NCBI RefSeq assembly: GCF_000003855.2 | Contig: NW_003101682.1 | Span: forward strand, 3,871,632 to 3,935,631 | Direction: 5' to 3' | DNA length: 64,000 bases | Origin: Blastomyces gilchristii SLH14081 | Lineage: Eukaryota > Ascomycota > Eurotiomycetes > Onygenales > Ajellomycetaceae | Part shown: positions 10,977 through 22,144 of the stretch, in pieces | Numbering within the stretch: position 1 is the first letter of the stretch | Layout of the letters: every line of letters starts with the position of its first letter | Made by a program: the position numbers and the translations under genes | Notes under the pieces: model-generated | What the model was told of the DNA's origin: nothing | The model's input: only the letters and a program-made list of their open reading frames with translations | Databases searched by the model: none

Positions 10977-13899
10977 GATATAGAGTCACAGACATGTAGT
11001 TCTTATCAGTCAAGCGCTGCTGTCTCAGATAATGCAGAGCTCAGAGTCTAGGTCAGATAATCATAGCTGACTTATTTCACAAGATATTATCAGCTACAGC
11101 TGCAGAGTCTCTTATCAAGAATATCTTCTATCTCTGATTCAAGTTCATTTTCTTCTTCTATGATCCCTGACAGCTGTCAGTTGAAAGTCAGTTGAGAAGA
11201 AAACAGATCAGTGACAGCACAGTGAAGCAAGCTTGTATAATAGATATTATAAATTTCTAATAATATGTTAAGATAGTAGTTATGACTGTATAGAACTTCT
11301 ATCACTTTATACTTGATATGATCATAATTCAGTGTATGAGATGAGTGTGTGATCTGTATATTCTTAAGATTTAATCACATCAGATCTTCTATCTTATATT
11401 ACTCAGTGAGATCTCAGTGAATATTAATTTAGTTCTCTTGATCTTGTTTAACACTTATCATGAAGGCCTCTGCTCAGTTATGAGTGTCTTGAAGCTTTGT
11501 TACTATATTATCAGTGCTCTGAATTGAACTGCAGAGGGTTAGTATAAACTGTGTGATCTCTAGAAGTTTTAACACTTTCATATGATAACTGTGTGTAAGA
11601 AAGAACAGGCTTATGTCTGATAAAACAGCATCTCAGTCATTGATAATAACTTTAGTATGTAGAAGAAAATTATGTTAGTTAGCTTATAAATAGTTACAGA
11701 ACTTATAAAGATAATTCTTCACTATCTGAATTATTCATTATGATATATCATCAGTCTCAGAGTGATAAGTAGTTGATAAATAATATATAGTATTAAGAAC
11801 TTAACAGATTCTTGTTCAGAGAGTGCTTATAAATTGACAGTCTTAATCTAATACTATAGATCTTGACAATTCATGCATTCAGTAGAACAGACTCTGTAGA
11901 AAGACTTGGGTGACTTGTTCAGTATTTATCTTATTATAAGATTTCATTATAATATCTTTACTCAATTAGTCAATAATAATTAGAATATTCTTACAACTCT
12001 TACTCTCAGAAAGATTAACAGTGAAGTTAATTACTACATCTCATCAGATTCTATCAGAAATATCAAGTGATTTCAGTAGATCTTTTCTACAGTTCTTTCA
12101 TAAAATAATAGAAGAATAACAGTTGCAGTTTCAGACAAAGTGTCTGATACTATTCAATATCTCAGATAAGTAGAATTCTCAAGAGACTATTTCATATAGT
12201 TATTCACAATCTGAGTAATCAGTTATACATGAATCGTACATCTCTTGTATTATTCAGGTGTGTAGAGGTTCAGAATGAGAGACTCAGTATTGTTTGTAAA
12301 ATCACAGAGTGTTATTGTCATCAATTGAGCATTCTGAGATGTTAATGCTTATATGTAGTTCTGAGAGGAATCAGAGTGCTTCTTAACATACTACTTCAGT
12401 GAGTGCTTAGAGAAGTTCCTCAGTTTGAGCCATTATATATCACAGTTCATTCAGTGTAGGTTCAGAAGAAGTTGAGATATCAGTATCAGTATCAGTGTTA
12501 GTGTTGATATCAGTGTCACTTCAGACAGAGAGTGTTCTAATTGAGAAAGCATGTATAGTGCTATGAATTGTGATATCATAATTAACTAGTATGTTTGAAT
12601 CTAAGAGCTGATGCTCTCAGTTCATTCAGTGAGTGTCTGTTACATTGAATAGTATATCTTACACTCATTATGAGAGGGCATCTGTCACTGTGTTCTGACT
12701 GCCAGGACAGTAGTGTATCTTGAAATGAAAATGGCTTAAGAACTCAGATCATTGCATCTATCATTTAATAAGCTTACAGATAATGGTAAAATGCTTGAGA
12801 TTCTTATAATCTATGATGATCTCAAATTTGAAGACACTTCAGAGCTCAGAGTCTCATTCTTCTTGACAGTGTACTATTGTGAGAAGTTTCTTATCATAGA
12901 TCTCATAATTGCATTCAGCAGGACTCAGTGTCTTAGATATAAAGACACATAATTGTAAGACATCTTTATTATCATATTGCAGTATAGCTTCTTCTATAAC
13001 ATAGTCAGAGAAATCAGCCTCAATAACTATCTTATAATCATGATCAAATATTATTAGCAGAGAGGTATTAATGAACATCTTCTTTACTCTCATAAATATG
13101 ACTTCAGTGTCTGCTGATGATTGAAATACTGAGTTCTTCTTAATAAGTTCTATGAGTGATCTAGTGATATCTGAGAAATTCTGTATAAATTACTGATAGA
13201 AGTTAGTAAATCTGATAAAGCTTTGTACATCTTTCACAGTGTGAGGGATCTCTCATTCAAGAATAGCAGAGCTCTTCTCAGAATTCATTCAGATTTTCTT
13301 ACCAGCTTCTAAGATAAAACCTAGATATTTTATACTCTTCACTTTAAAATCACACTTATCTATATCTATCAGTAGTTCTGCTTCTTATAATTATTGTAAT
13401 ACTCTTTACACATGTTCTTGATATTCTTTTCTGAACTTATCAGTGAAGATGAGAATATCATCAAGATAAGCAGATGCAAACTTATTAAGAAAATCTCAGA
13501 GTGCTCAGTTAATATACTTCTGAAATATACTGAGAGTGTTAATCAGTTCAAAGAGTGTGACTATTTATTCAAAGAGATTATATTGTGTTCAGAATGCTGT
13601 AAGATATTCATCTTCTTCAGTGATATAAATCTTATGAAACACAGTAATGATGTCTAGCTTTGTAAATCATTGAGCTCATCTGAGATGTGCTAGAATTTTA
13701 TTGATAAGAGATAAAGAATAGCAGTCTTTCTTTATCAATCTGTTCAGTTTTCAATAGTTCACTCAGAATCAGAGTTCTTCAGCTGATTTCTTTACAAAGA
13801 GAATAGAAGCTGCAGTGAAAGAGTTACTAATATGTATGAATTTCTTATTCAACAGTTTATTGAGTATCTTCTGAAGAAGAAGAAGTTTCATCTCAGAAG
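10977..13899 (-). pseudogene. Gypsy E pol: integrase, RNase H and downstream RT (broken)
   Basis: Reads right to left. RT palm and connection lie at about 13100-13899. The RNase H start (IVIEADFSDY...LSPAECNYEIYDKKLL) is an 79-residue open stretch at 12854-13093, matching the fungal Ty3 tether/RNase H motif with its first catalytic Asp changed to Glu-Ala-Asp context. Integrase covers about 11200-12700. Its core near 11780-11900 reads SIVLD.DCQFISTL then LSTTYHSETD, the second catalytic Asp and the usual STAYHPETDG block. Stops are mostly TGA at Trp and TAA/TAG at Gln. LINE-1 interrupts the RT at 13913 and pol continues at 18178. Confidence 0.85.
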
Positions 13900-15249
13900 A
13901 TATTATAAAGAGTATTATTATTATTCTTCAATTATAAATGTATGCAGTCAGAGACTATGACATCTACCTGAGAACTTTTAGTTCCCAGGGTTTCTTCTAT
14001 CTGTAAAGTTAATCATTATACATTCATCAATTTCAGATATGCAAAATCAGAAAATTCCAGCCTAGAATACAAAAACTGTTTACAAATTGCAGTGTCTTAA
14101 CATCTTCTGATACTTTGAAATCATTTGACAATATCATGACAAAGGAAAAGAGAACACAGTCTTAAAGATAGACACATTAAATAGATAGATAGAAAGGAAT
14201 TGAAAGCAAAAGATAAAGTAAAGAGAGACTGTAACAAAACAAATTATTAAAAGATAGTATATAGGTGTTTTAACAGACTATATCTGATTGATTTCCTCCT
14301 CTTCATATTCAGATAATTCTGAATTTAGTCATTTTCTTGTAGCTGCTTGAGTTTCTGATAGAAAGTCTATTAAGTACTTAATTCCTGTCTCAGTTGAGAA
14401 TAAGAATCTCATATTTAATTAATTTAGATCATACTTCTCTTTCAATCTGACTCTGAGACTATTGTATAATGCACAGTGCATTACAATATACTCAGAATTC
14501 TCATTTGTATTACAGAATGAGCATTCTGTTGAGTCAAATCTATCATCAAATCTTTGTATATAAGATTTGAAATAGCCATGTTCTAGTTTCAGCTGTATTA
14601 TAGATGAGAATATTTTCTTTTTACATTTAATTGAACAAGATTTTCACTTGGGTTTTGTTTCAAATCTTGAATAATGTATACTCTTCTTTTGTTTCTGCCA
14701 GCTTTCATTTCACTTGTCTAAACAAGATTCTTTTATTTTTCTCTTTATAAAAGACCAGAACATAATTTTTTGAATAGATCTGCTTAATTCTGCACCCTTT
14801 TTTACAGCTGAATCAGCCAATTCATTATCATGAATTTTCATACAAGCAGAAACCCAGTGCAGATGAATTATCAGCTTTGATATTCTTCTCTTTTGAATTT
14901 TCAAAACAGTGTTTAAGATCAGTTCAAGATTCATTTGATCATTATAAATCTGACTATTTCTAAGTCTTTTTAATGCAGCTTGACTATCAGAGAATATTCA
15001 TATCTTTTTCAAACTATTTTCTCTTTTATAAGATTTTATTTCAATGAGTTTGAAAGCTTTCACTATTATAAATAGTTCAGCATCAAAGACTTCAGATTCA
15101 CAGCCTAGATTTCAGAAATCTGAGAGAAAATTGATATTATCTTCAGTATAAGCAATGCCTGTGTCTAATCTATTCAAATTCTCATTTTTTGAGCCATCTG
15201 AATAAATCAGAATAGAGTCTTTTATATTGATTATACAAATTCGCTATAA

Positions 15250-15414
15250 AATGCCGGTCAAATCCGTCTCCTGTGAAAAGTCAGATAAATGGAAGGTCAG
15301 TAAAAAGAACCCAGGCATAGTCTACGTCAAGGAGGATAACTGCCTGATAAGTTCACGTTAGTATCCTAGTTGCAAGCAAAGGAGCATCGACGATTATAGC
15401 ACGAAGGAACGCAG
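15250..15414. other. Unmutated, non-LINE sequence abutting an assembly gap
   Basis: About 165 bases of ordinary base composition (CG, GG and CC all present) that do not align with the LINE copies on either side. LINE homology stops near 15247 and returns at 15576. A + strand frame runs from ATG at 15251 to TAG at 15361 (36 residues, MPVKSVSCEK..., Lys/Ser/Asp-rich); I do not recognise it. Most likely it is a misassembled contig end or contaminant read; a real young insertion is possible. Confidence 0.6.
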
Positions 15415-15575
15415 NNNNNNNNNNNNNNNNNNNNNNNNNNNNNNNNNNNNNNNNNNNNNNNNNNNNNNNNNNNNNNNNNNNNNNNNNNNNNNNNNNNNNN
15501 NNNNNNNNNNNNNNNNNNNNNNNNNNNNNNNNNNNNNNNNNNNNNNNNNNNNNNNNNNNNNNNNNNNNNNNNNNN
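15415..15575. other. Assembly gap (161 N)
   Basis: A run of N. Frames crossing it are meaningless. It lies inside the RNase H region of LINE-1, a repeat present at least four times in this window, which explains why assembly failed. Confidence 1.
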
Positions 15576-18177
15576 CAAGGCCGTGTTTTGCAGACTTAGA
15601 AAAGAGTTCAGTGAAATTTATCTTGAATATTTCTTCAAACTTGAAAATCCATAATCAGTTACTGGATGTAATACAGGCTATATATAAGTGTCTCATAGCC
15701 TGGAAGGATAGACCTCTCTATATATTTGATAGTCTAATTATGTGTTCAATAGTCTTCTGTCTTGACAGTTCTTTATTGAATGTGATATTTAAAATTCAAC
15801 TTGGAGTTTAATCATACTTCTAATCATTTGACATTACACTGAGTTTAATCTCTCTTTTTAAAAGAGTTAGAGAAAGTTCTTTCTCAATTGAATCTAGAAA
15901 AGAAATGAATTAACTCAGTTTTATTCATATTAAATTGAATTTGATTAATATCTACTCTACAAAGATTTTTTTTTGCAGCTTCTTCAATCACTTTCAAATT
16001 CTCTTTGATAGTTTTTAAGCTGTAGACTAGATCAATATCATTCATATAACTCAGAGATTACACTATTCTCATATTTCTATTCTTGAATAGATATACAGTG
16101 TATAATGTAAATAAAATAAGTGAGATTGAAGACTCTTATAATACTTCTATTTTTATCTCAGTCTTGTCTTGTTTCATTTCATCAAAGAAAAGTGATATAA
16201 TTCTTTTAAATATAAAACAGTTAACTCATTTTATTAGAGAAAGTGGTAGTTTTAACATCTTCAATATCTGAATTAATTTTGACTTTGAAACATGATCAAA
16301 TACTTCTTTTATATCAATAAAAACTGCAGTTGAGACTAGATCTTCATACTTTGCTATTTAAATATCATGAACAACTGAGAGAACAGTGTCAATTGCAGAA
16401 CACTGTTTTCTATCTCTCATTTATTCACTGAATAAAAGAGAATTCTTGATAGAGCTTATAAAAGATAGTTGAGTAGCTATTATCTTTTCTAAAACCTTTC
16501 CTAGACAGTTCAATAGAGATATTACTCTATATAACTTAGAAATTGAAGTTTTTCTATTAGTTTTTATAAGAATCACTTCAGTGACTTCTCTTCAGTATTC
16601 AGAATAATATTCATTTTTCAAGAGATTGAAAAAGAGCTCAAAATATTCATTCTTTAAGTAGAAGTATATATTTTGAATAATGAAGTGATTAATTGAATCA
16701 GGCCCTGCAGCAGTCTTAACTGAACTTGAGAAGATAGCTGACTCTAATTCATCTTGAGTATGATTAGGCCATTTCCAGTCATTTTCATCAATATAGTTGA
16801 GAAGTGATATATTCTCTTTCTCTGAATCTGAATCTGATGAGTTTTGAAAGAGAGTTCTTATAAAAGCTTAACATTTTTTCTCAAAAGAGTTTACTGTATA
16901 TGATTCATTCTGAAACTCATATTCTAAGGTTGGAAGTTTTGCTACACTTCTTGTTTTAGTATAGTTAAAAGCTTTAAAAACTTCTTTTTCTTATGCTTCT
17001 TCAAGAAATTTATTCCAGCAGTCTGTTTTAGCTTTTTTAATATCTGAAAAATATTCATTTCTGACAGCTTTGAACTCTTTATCAGAAATTATATCATTCT
17101 TTCAATATCTTCTAGCAGTAGTCAATTGTTTTCTTTTAGATATGATATTCTCAATTCATCAAGGTTTTGAATACTCAGAAGACTTTCTCTTTGAAATATT
17201 GTCTTTAACACTTGCTAGAATAATAGATGTAATGAGCTTCACTTCATTCTCAAGCATTTCATTTGAGATATCTTGATCAGGATTTCAATACAGCTCACTC
17301 TGCTTTTCAGATTTTAACAGTTTTATGCTTTCTTCAACTGTCTTTCAGTCAGCTTTTTCAAAGTTAAACTGATTAGAGAGAAGAGGGTTTTCACTCATTT
17401 GTTTCTCACTCAGTTCAATATCAAATTGAATAATCTCATGACCTGATTCTGATGTCTCATTTAAATCAATAAATCAGTTTACAAGTCTTTTTTCTATTAG
17501 ATTTTGTGACATTAATATTAGATCTATAATAGATTTCTGTTTCATGTCTTTTCTAAAGAATATTTGTTGATCAGACTTGTTAACTAAATCTATTGAATAC
17601 TCAAAGATTCATTCAATCAGGTTATCAGCTTTTACTACTCTTTTGCATTGTGAATTTCATCAGAGATGATGTGTATTGAAATCTCCTGCAATTATAGAGT
17701 TTCTTAATAAAGTTATGTTCAGAAACTCTCTATTACTTGTTCAGATGTTATTATTTTTCTTCAATGACTTTTTATTATAGATATTTATGAGCTGTATAGT
17801 TTCAAACTCATTCTCTTTATCTATAATATCACCCATCAGAATATCAGGGTCAGACATGATATCAAATCTTAGATTAAATTAATATCTAGATCTCTTTCTT
17901 CCATAGATCACTACTCTTGACTTTATCTCAGATTTTTGAGGTAAAAAGCAGTAGTAGCTTGAATGAGAAATGACATATTTTTGCTCAGCATCAAAATTCG
18001 GCTCCTGAAGCAGTACAAAATCAACTTTTTATTCAAATGTAATTTGAAGACAAGAACAAATGCAATTTGAGTTTCTATCTACATTATTTTGAATAAATGT
18101 GATTTTTGAAGAGTTTTTAAACTTTTTTTGTTGTTTATGTTGTATATTCATACTGAAAGAGAATATATTATAAAGAG

Positions 18178-18900
18178 AGTCTTATAATGATTCAGAATTC
18201 TTATCATTCTTCTTTTCTAACCTGATACTGTGATTCACTTCTGAATCTTATAAAGAGAGTATATTTATAATATTATCTTATTAGAAGACAACTAGATATT
18301 TATGATATTATTGAGAGAGTTTTATATGAGAATCTGTTATTGTAATACAGAATAACTTTTCTAGAGCTTTTTTAATATTTATCAGACTGATGAAGTAGAT
18401 TGTCACATAATTATGCTATTGATAATCTTGTCAGTAATCTTGTCAGTGACATCTTTTTCAGAGTATTTTATAAGTGTTAACAGAGATCTGTGTCAGATTC
18501 ATAGTCTTGTGAATGTTGTCTTTATGAATTCTATCATTGCTAGAGAATATTAAGCTTCTGTTTCAAGTATTTAATAAGATGCCTTGTTCAGATAGTCAGA
18601 CAAGTTCTAGCATAAGATTATAGTCAAGATTATTGACTTTATATGTGTAAGTATCTTCACATTGATATTCTCTGATATCTATGTTTAGCTTCATCATAGC
18701 AAATGTCTTTTGAATTATTAAATTCTGTGAGAAGTTGAGGTTTTGATAATAAGATACACTGAAGGTTATGATGTCTTATAACTGAAGATTTAATCATTGC
18801 GTAGTGATATAGACTGCTATCTATCATCACTTTCCTATTGTATATGTTATTCATCACAGTAGATACAAGAATTACATTTATTGTCATTTTCTCTTCAAAT
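18178..18900 (-). pseudogene. Gypsy E pol: protease and start of RT
   Basis: The open frame at 18657-18887 (76 residues) reads ILVSTVMNNIYNRKVMIDSS, a retropepsin-like start in which the Asp-Ser-Gly active-site triplet appears as Asp-Ser-Ser (GGC to AGC). The sequence continues left toward the RT as YEVDNLDYNLILE..., the second protease strand, near 18560-18650. The same stretch is seen in gypsy A (20820-21120), B (31266-32150) and D (45680-45925). Confidence 0.8.
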
Positions 18901-18959
18901 TGTTGTTGTGTGACATCTTCAAGCTTCTGCTTACAAGTTTGAGCAGAAGCTAATCTTTT

Positions 18960-20077
18960 CTCTGTTACATTGAGATGTTCTCATAGCGATTATCTGAATC
19001 TTTCTCTAATGTAATGTGATTGGTGTGGACAGGCAGTAATTCATTCTTTGAGTAAGAAGGCACTGATCTTTCTCTTAAGTGAGAAGATATATAGAATGAT
19101 CAGCAGTTGAAAGTGATATGTTCTGATTAGTTACAATTAATACACATCTCACATTGACAACATTCGATGACTTCTTTGAAAGTGATTCTGAGGACTTAGA
19201 AGCTTGTTCAGATGATGAAGACTCTTGTTTATATATAGACATTTGAGTCTACTCAATTCATGACATCTGCATTATTGTTCTTTGACACAGATGTATGAGA
19301 AGCTAAGATGTAATATCTTCTCCTACTGTTCTGTATACTCTTGAGCTTGATAAGACAGTCATTCAATATTCAGAGTTATATGCAGCAGTCTTTATAAGTT
19401 AGGTATTTATCTACACTTATAAGAGCTTGTAGAAGTTCAAAAGTTAATGTCTTCTTAAGCATGCTAATCTTTATTTAAATGTCTCAAGATTAATCATCTG
19501 CTTCTAGAATCTTGATATCAAAGTCAGGAATAAATGTAGCAAGAGAAGTATTACTCTGTTAAGCACTCTGTAATCAATCTAAAGCTTTCTGCTGCGTAGT
19601 AGTATCTCTGAACAGAACATTAAGATGTCTGATAATGTTATCAGATATATGTAATACTGGTTCATATATCTTCATTCATGAATAGAACTTCTGTCTCATG
19701 TGATTCTTCAATCATTCATTGATATACTAATCTTGATTAGTTAATACACTAATGACATCTTCATCTACACTGAGTTTCACAAGCATTTTCAGTCTTCGTA
19801 ATGAATAGAGAGTAAGGTTGAAAGTATTGAAATATGTAAGAGTATCTAAGTGTTTCTTGAGCATTCATATTGTGTTCATATTTGATTCTGTCAGTGTTGA
19901 AATTGTCTGTGCAGAGGTTTCTTGTTAAGACAATTGTTGAATTTCTTTGTGTTGACATTGTTAAGTTGCATGTATATCAGTTATCTCTTGTTGTTATAAT
20001 TTCAACATTGCTCAGAGTCATTGTGATACTGTGTCTATATTCATGTTTGAGAGTTCTCTCATGTTATTGATAGACAT
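18960..20077 (-). pseudogene. Gypsy E gag
   Basis: Start at the ATG 20077-20075 (MSINN...). A zinc knuckle near 19125-19165 reads MCINCN.SEHITFNC, keeping C-x2-C-x4-H-x4-C apart from one TAA (Gln codon). This is the best-preserved knuckle of the family here and shows what gypsies A and B lost. The remainder is a helical, Gln/Leu-rich capsid region with Trp-to-TGA stops. It forms a continuous gag-pol arrangement with the protease to its left. Confidence 0.8.
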
Positions 20078-20401
20078 AGTTATATTGTTTATTGAATCTA
20101 TGATATCTGTGGAATCGGAAGAAGTGTAATTTTATGAATATCTCATATGTCTAAGGTGTCAGAACTCTCGGGTCTTTTGCTGGTATTTTCTTATTAGAGC
20201 TTGTTCTCTTCATAAGATCTTGTTCTCTTTGTGAGATCTTGTTACAGGGTCAGAGTGACTGGCGAGCAATCTTCTATGTAGAGAGACTCAGTGGTCTGCT
20301 TAACTGGTTAATCGCTTCCCTAGTTCTAATACATTGCTACATGTTAGCTATCTTCCCAATGAATTATCATTCTTAATAAGGAGATGATGAACATTTCCAA
20401 G

Positions 20402-20724
20402 TGTAAGAGACTACGCTGAATAGATCAGTATGATATTTATAGGTCTTATATAACAAAGTGGAAAATATTGGGAAAGAAAAACAAAAAGAGAGAGTGCAAG
20501 GATCAGTGATCAGAGCAGATATTTATACGTGTATGAGGTGGGGCTTCAGGGCGGAAAGATAGAAATGAGTAGATATCTATATGTGTATGAAATGAAGCTC
20601 AGGGTGGAAGAATAGAAACTCTGTGAGTTCTTCAGCTGAGGATCAGCGACCGAGAATCTGAGCTTTCATCAGAAATCTATGGAGTGTAATGAAATAGTCT
20701 ATCAATCGGGCGTAGCCCGCTACA
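20402..20724 (-). repeat. Gypsy E 5' LTR
   Basis: 323 bp, TGTAAGAGACTACGC...GCCCGCTACA on +. It has the same length as its partner but is less mutated; it keeps CGGGCGTAGCCCG near the end, a 4-bp GGGC/GCCC inverted repeat. The internal side is at 20401. Confidence 0.93.
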
Positions 20725-21120
20725 ATGAACATCTCCATGAAACAGGGAAAAGATTAGCTTCTGTTCAAACTCACAAGCAGAAGCTTGAAGAGATTGAATA
20801 ATAATAATTTAGAGAGAAAATGACAATGAATGCAATTCTTGTATCTACTGTGATAGATAATATGTATAATATAAAAGTCATGATAGATAGCAGTCTCTGT
20901 TACTATACAATGATTAAATCTTCAGTTGAAGAATATTATAATCTTCAGTGTATTCTCTTATCAAAATTTAACCTTCTTACAGAATTTAAGAACTTAAAAG
21001 ATGTTTGCAACTATTATATGATAAAACTAAACATAGATGTCAAAGAACATTAATATGAAGATGCTTATATATATGAAGTTGATAATCTTGACTATAATCT
21101 TATACTAGGACTTGTCTGAC
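20725..21120 (+). pseudogene. Gypsy A gag end and protease
   Basis: Resumes gypsy A immediately after gypsy E (AAACAGGGAAAAGATTAGC, matching gypsy B at 31181). A 77-codon open stretch at 20820-21053 carries ILVSTVIDNMYNIKVMIDSS, the retropepsin strand with Asp-Ser-Ser instead of Asp-Ser-Gly, then LLTEFKNLKDVC. After a frame break, YEVDNLDYNLILGL continues (near 21073-21115). Protein processing would be impossible with these breaks. Confidence 0.8.
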
Positions 21121-22144
21121 TATCTGAATAAGACATCTTATTAAACACTTAAAACAGAAGTTTAATATTTTGTAATAATAATAGAATTCATGAAGATGAT
21201 GTTTACAAGACTATGAATATGACACAGATCTCTGTCAACACTTATAAAATGCTCTGAAAAAGAAGTCACTGACAAGATTACTGATAAGATTATCAACAGT
21301 AGAATTATATAATAATCTACTTCATCAGTCTGATCAATATCAAAAAAGTGCTAGAAAAGTTATTTCATGTTATAATAACAGACTCTTATACAAAACTGTC
21401 TTAATAATATCATGAATATCTAGATATTTTATGACAAGATAGTATTATAAATCTTCCTCTCTTACAAGGCTTAGAGATAGATCACAGTATCAAGTTAGAA
21501 AAGAAGAATAGTAAGAAATTTAAATCATCTTAAGACTTTCTTTATAACATGTTCTGAGATGAACTTCTTCTTCTTCAAAAGACACTTAATAATCTGTTGA
21601 ATAAAGAATTCATATATATTAGTAACTCTTCTGCTGCAGCTTCTATTCTCATAACAAAGAAATCAGATAAGAGACTCTGATTCTATGTCAGCTATTGAGA
21701 ACTGAAAAGATTAACAAAGAAAGACTGCAATCTCTTATCTCTTATCAATGATAATCTAGCTCATATCAGACAAGCTCAATGATTTATAAAGCTAGATATC
21801 ATTACTGCTTTCATATGATCTGTATTAACAAAGAACATGAGTGATTTACAGTATTTTAAATATGATATGATCTCTTTAAATGAGTAGTCACATCTTTTGA
21901 ATTAACTAACACCCTCAGTACATTTCAGAAGTATATTAACTGAGTACTCTGAGATTTTCTTGATAAGTTTATATCTACTTATCTTGATAACATTCTCATC
22001 TTTACTGATGAGTTTAGCAAAGAATATTAAGAGCATGTACAAAGAGTACTACAACAACTATGAGAAGCAGAACTATTAATAGACATATCTAAGTGTGATT
22101 TTAAAGTTAAGAGTATGAAATATCTAGATTTTATCATAGAAGCT
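21121..22144 (+). pseudogene. Gypsy A reverse transcriptase (5' portion, truncated)
   Basis: Readable blocks, in order: ILITKKSDKRLWFYVSY.EL (finger region, near 21640-21700, TGA read as the ancestral Trp), LTKKDCNLLSLINDNLAHIRQAQ (near 21706-21780), KLDIITAF (near 21800) and YLDNILIF (near 21980-22000), the catalytic YLDD with the second Asp changed to Asn. The frame ends after SMKYLDFIIEA near 22140, where homology with gypsy E (13300-13350, reverse) stops and LINE-2 begins. Confidence 0.85.

Larger units (their letters stand above)
14278..18151 (-). pseudogene. LINE-1 ORF2: endonuclease, RT, RNase H (broken, gapped)
   Basis: The start is the ATG at 18149-18151 (MNIQ...), and the stop is at 14278-14280, both matching ORF2 of LINE-2 and LINE-3. 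From the start: AP-endonuclease (about 16900-18100), reverse transcriptase (about 15700-16850; the frame around 16030 gives the Tyr-x-Asn-Asp catalytic box), gap, RNase H (about 14870-15235), then a Cys/His-rich C-terminus (about 14480-14530, CSFCNTNENSEYIVMHCALYN). The 74-codon frame at 14710-14934 is a genuine in-frame fragment of the RNase H/C-terminal part. Stops are chiefly TGA where the other copies show TGG. Confidence 0.85.
13913..18164 (-). mobile_element. LINE-1: 5'-truncated Tad-type LINE
   Basis: A 4252-bp - strand LINE with its (AAT)n tail at 13913-13926 (TATTATTATTATTC on +). The 5' end falls a few bases upstream of the ORF2 ATG, so ORF1 and the long leader are missing. It holds an assembly gap with non-LINE sequence at 15250-15575, where roughly 440 bases of RNase H-region LINE are expected from the other copies. 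Confidence 0.9.
13900..18177. repeat. 13-bp target-site duplication of LINE-1
   Basis: ATATTATAAAGAG occurs at 13900-13912 and 18165-18177, identical, bracketing LINE-1. A 13-bp direct repeat next to an (AAT)n tail is typical of target-primed reverse transcription. Confidence 0.9.
10632..20724 (-). mobile_element. Gypsy E: complete Ty3/gypsy element (degenerate), inserted in gypsy A
   Basis: Two 323-bp LTRs flank a - strand interior in the order gag, protease, RT, RNase H, integrase. Five-base flanks ataaa (10627-10631) and atgaa (20725-20729) are a one-mismatch target duplication. The gag of gypsy A resumes on the other side; compare the empty site in gypsy B near 31160. A polypurine tract abuts the 3' LTR. 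The interior is about 9.45 kb, of which 4.25 kb is LINE-1 inserted in the RT. Confidence 0.9.
2577..22144 (+). mobile_element. Gypsy A: Ty3/gypsy retrotransposon, left part, heavily interrupted
   Basis: Outermost recognisable element. It consists of a 5' LTR (2577-2901), gag (3185-4049, 10455-10631, 20725-20815), protease (about 20820-21120) and reverse transcriptase (to about 22144). The pieces align in order with gypsy B and with the reverse complements of gypsies D and E, which shows they belong to one copy. The hAT transposon (4058-10446) and gypsy E (10632-20724) split gag, and LINE-2 cuts the RT near 22144. The rest, including RNase H, integrase and the 3' LTR, must lie outside the window. 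The five bases before the LTR (gaaaa) are the expected target duplication, but the partner is not visible. Confidence 0.85.

Noticed and set aside
15366..15578. 70-codon frame on the - strand
   Set aside because: Almost all of it is the N run of the assembly gap.
19870..20070. 66-codon + strand frame and the similar frames at 3189-3386 (-) and 17070-17276
   Set aside because: They are antisense shadows of gypsy gag or LINE ORF2. They recur only because the element families recur.
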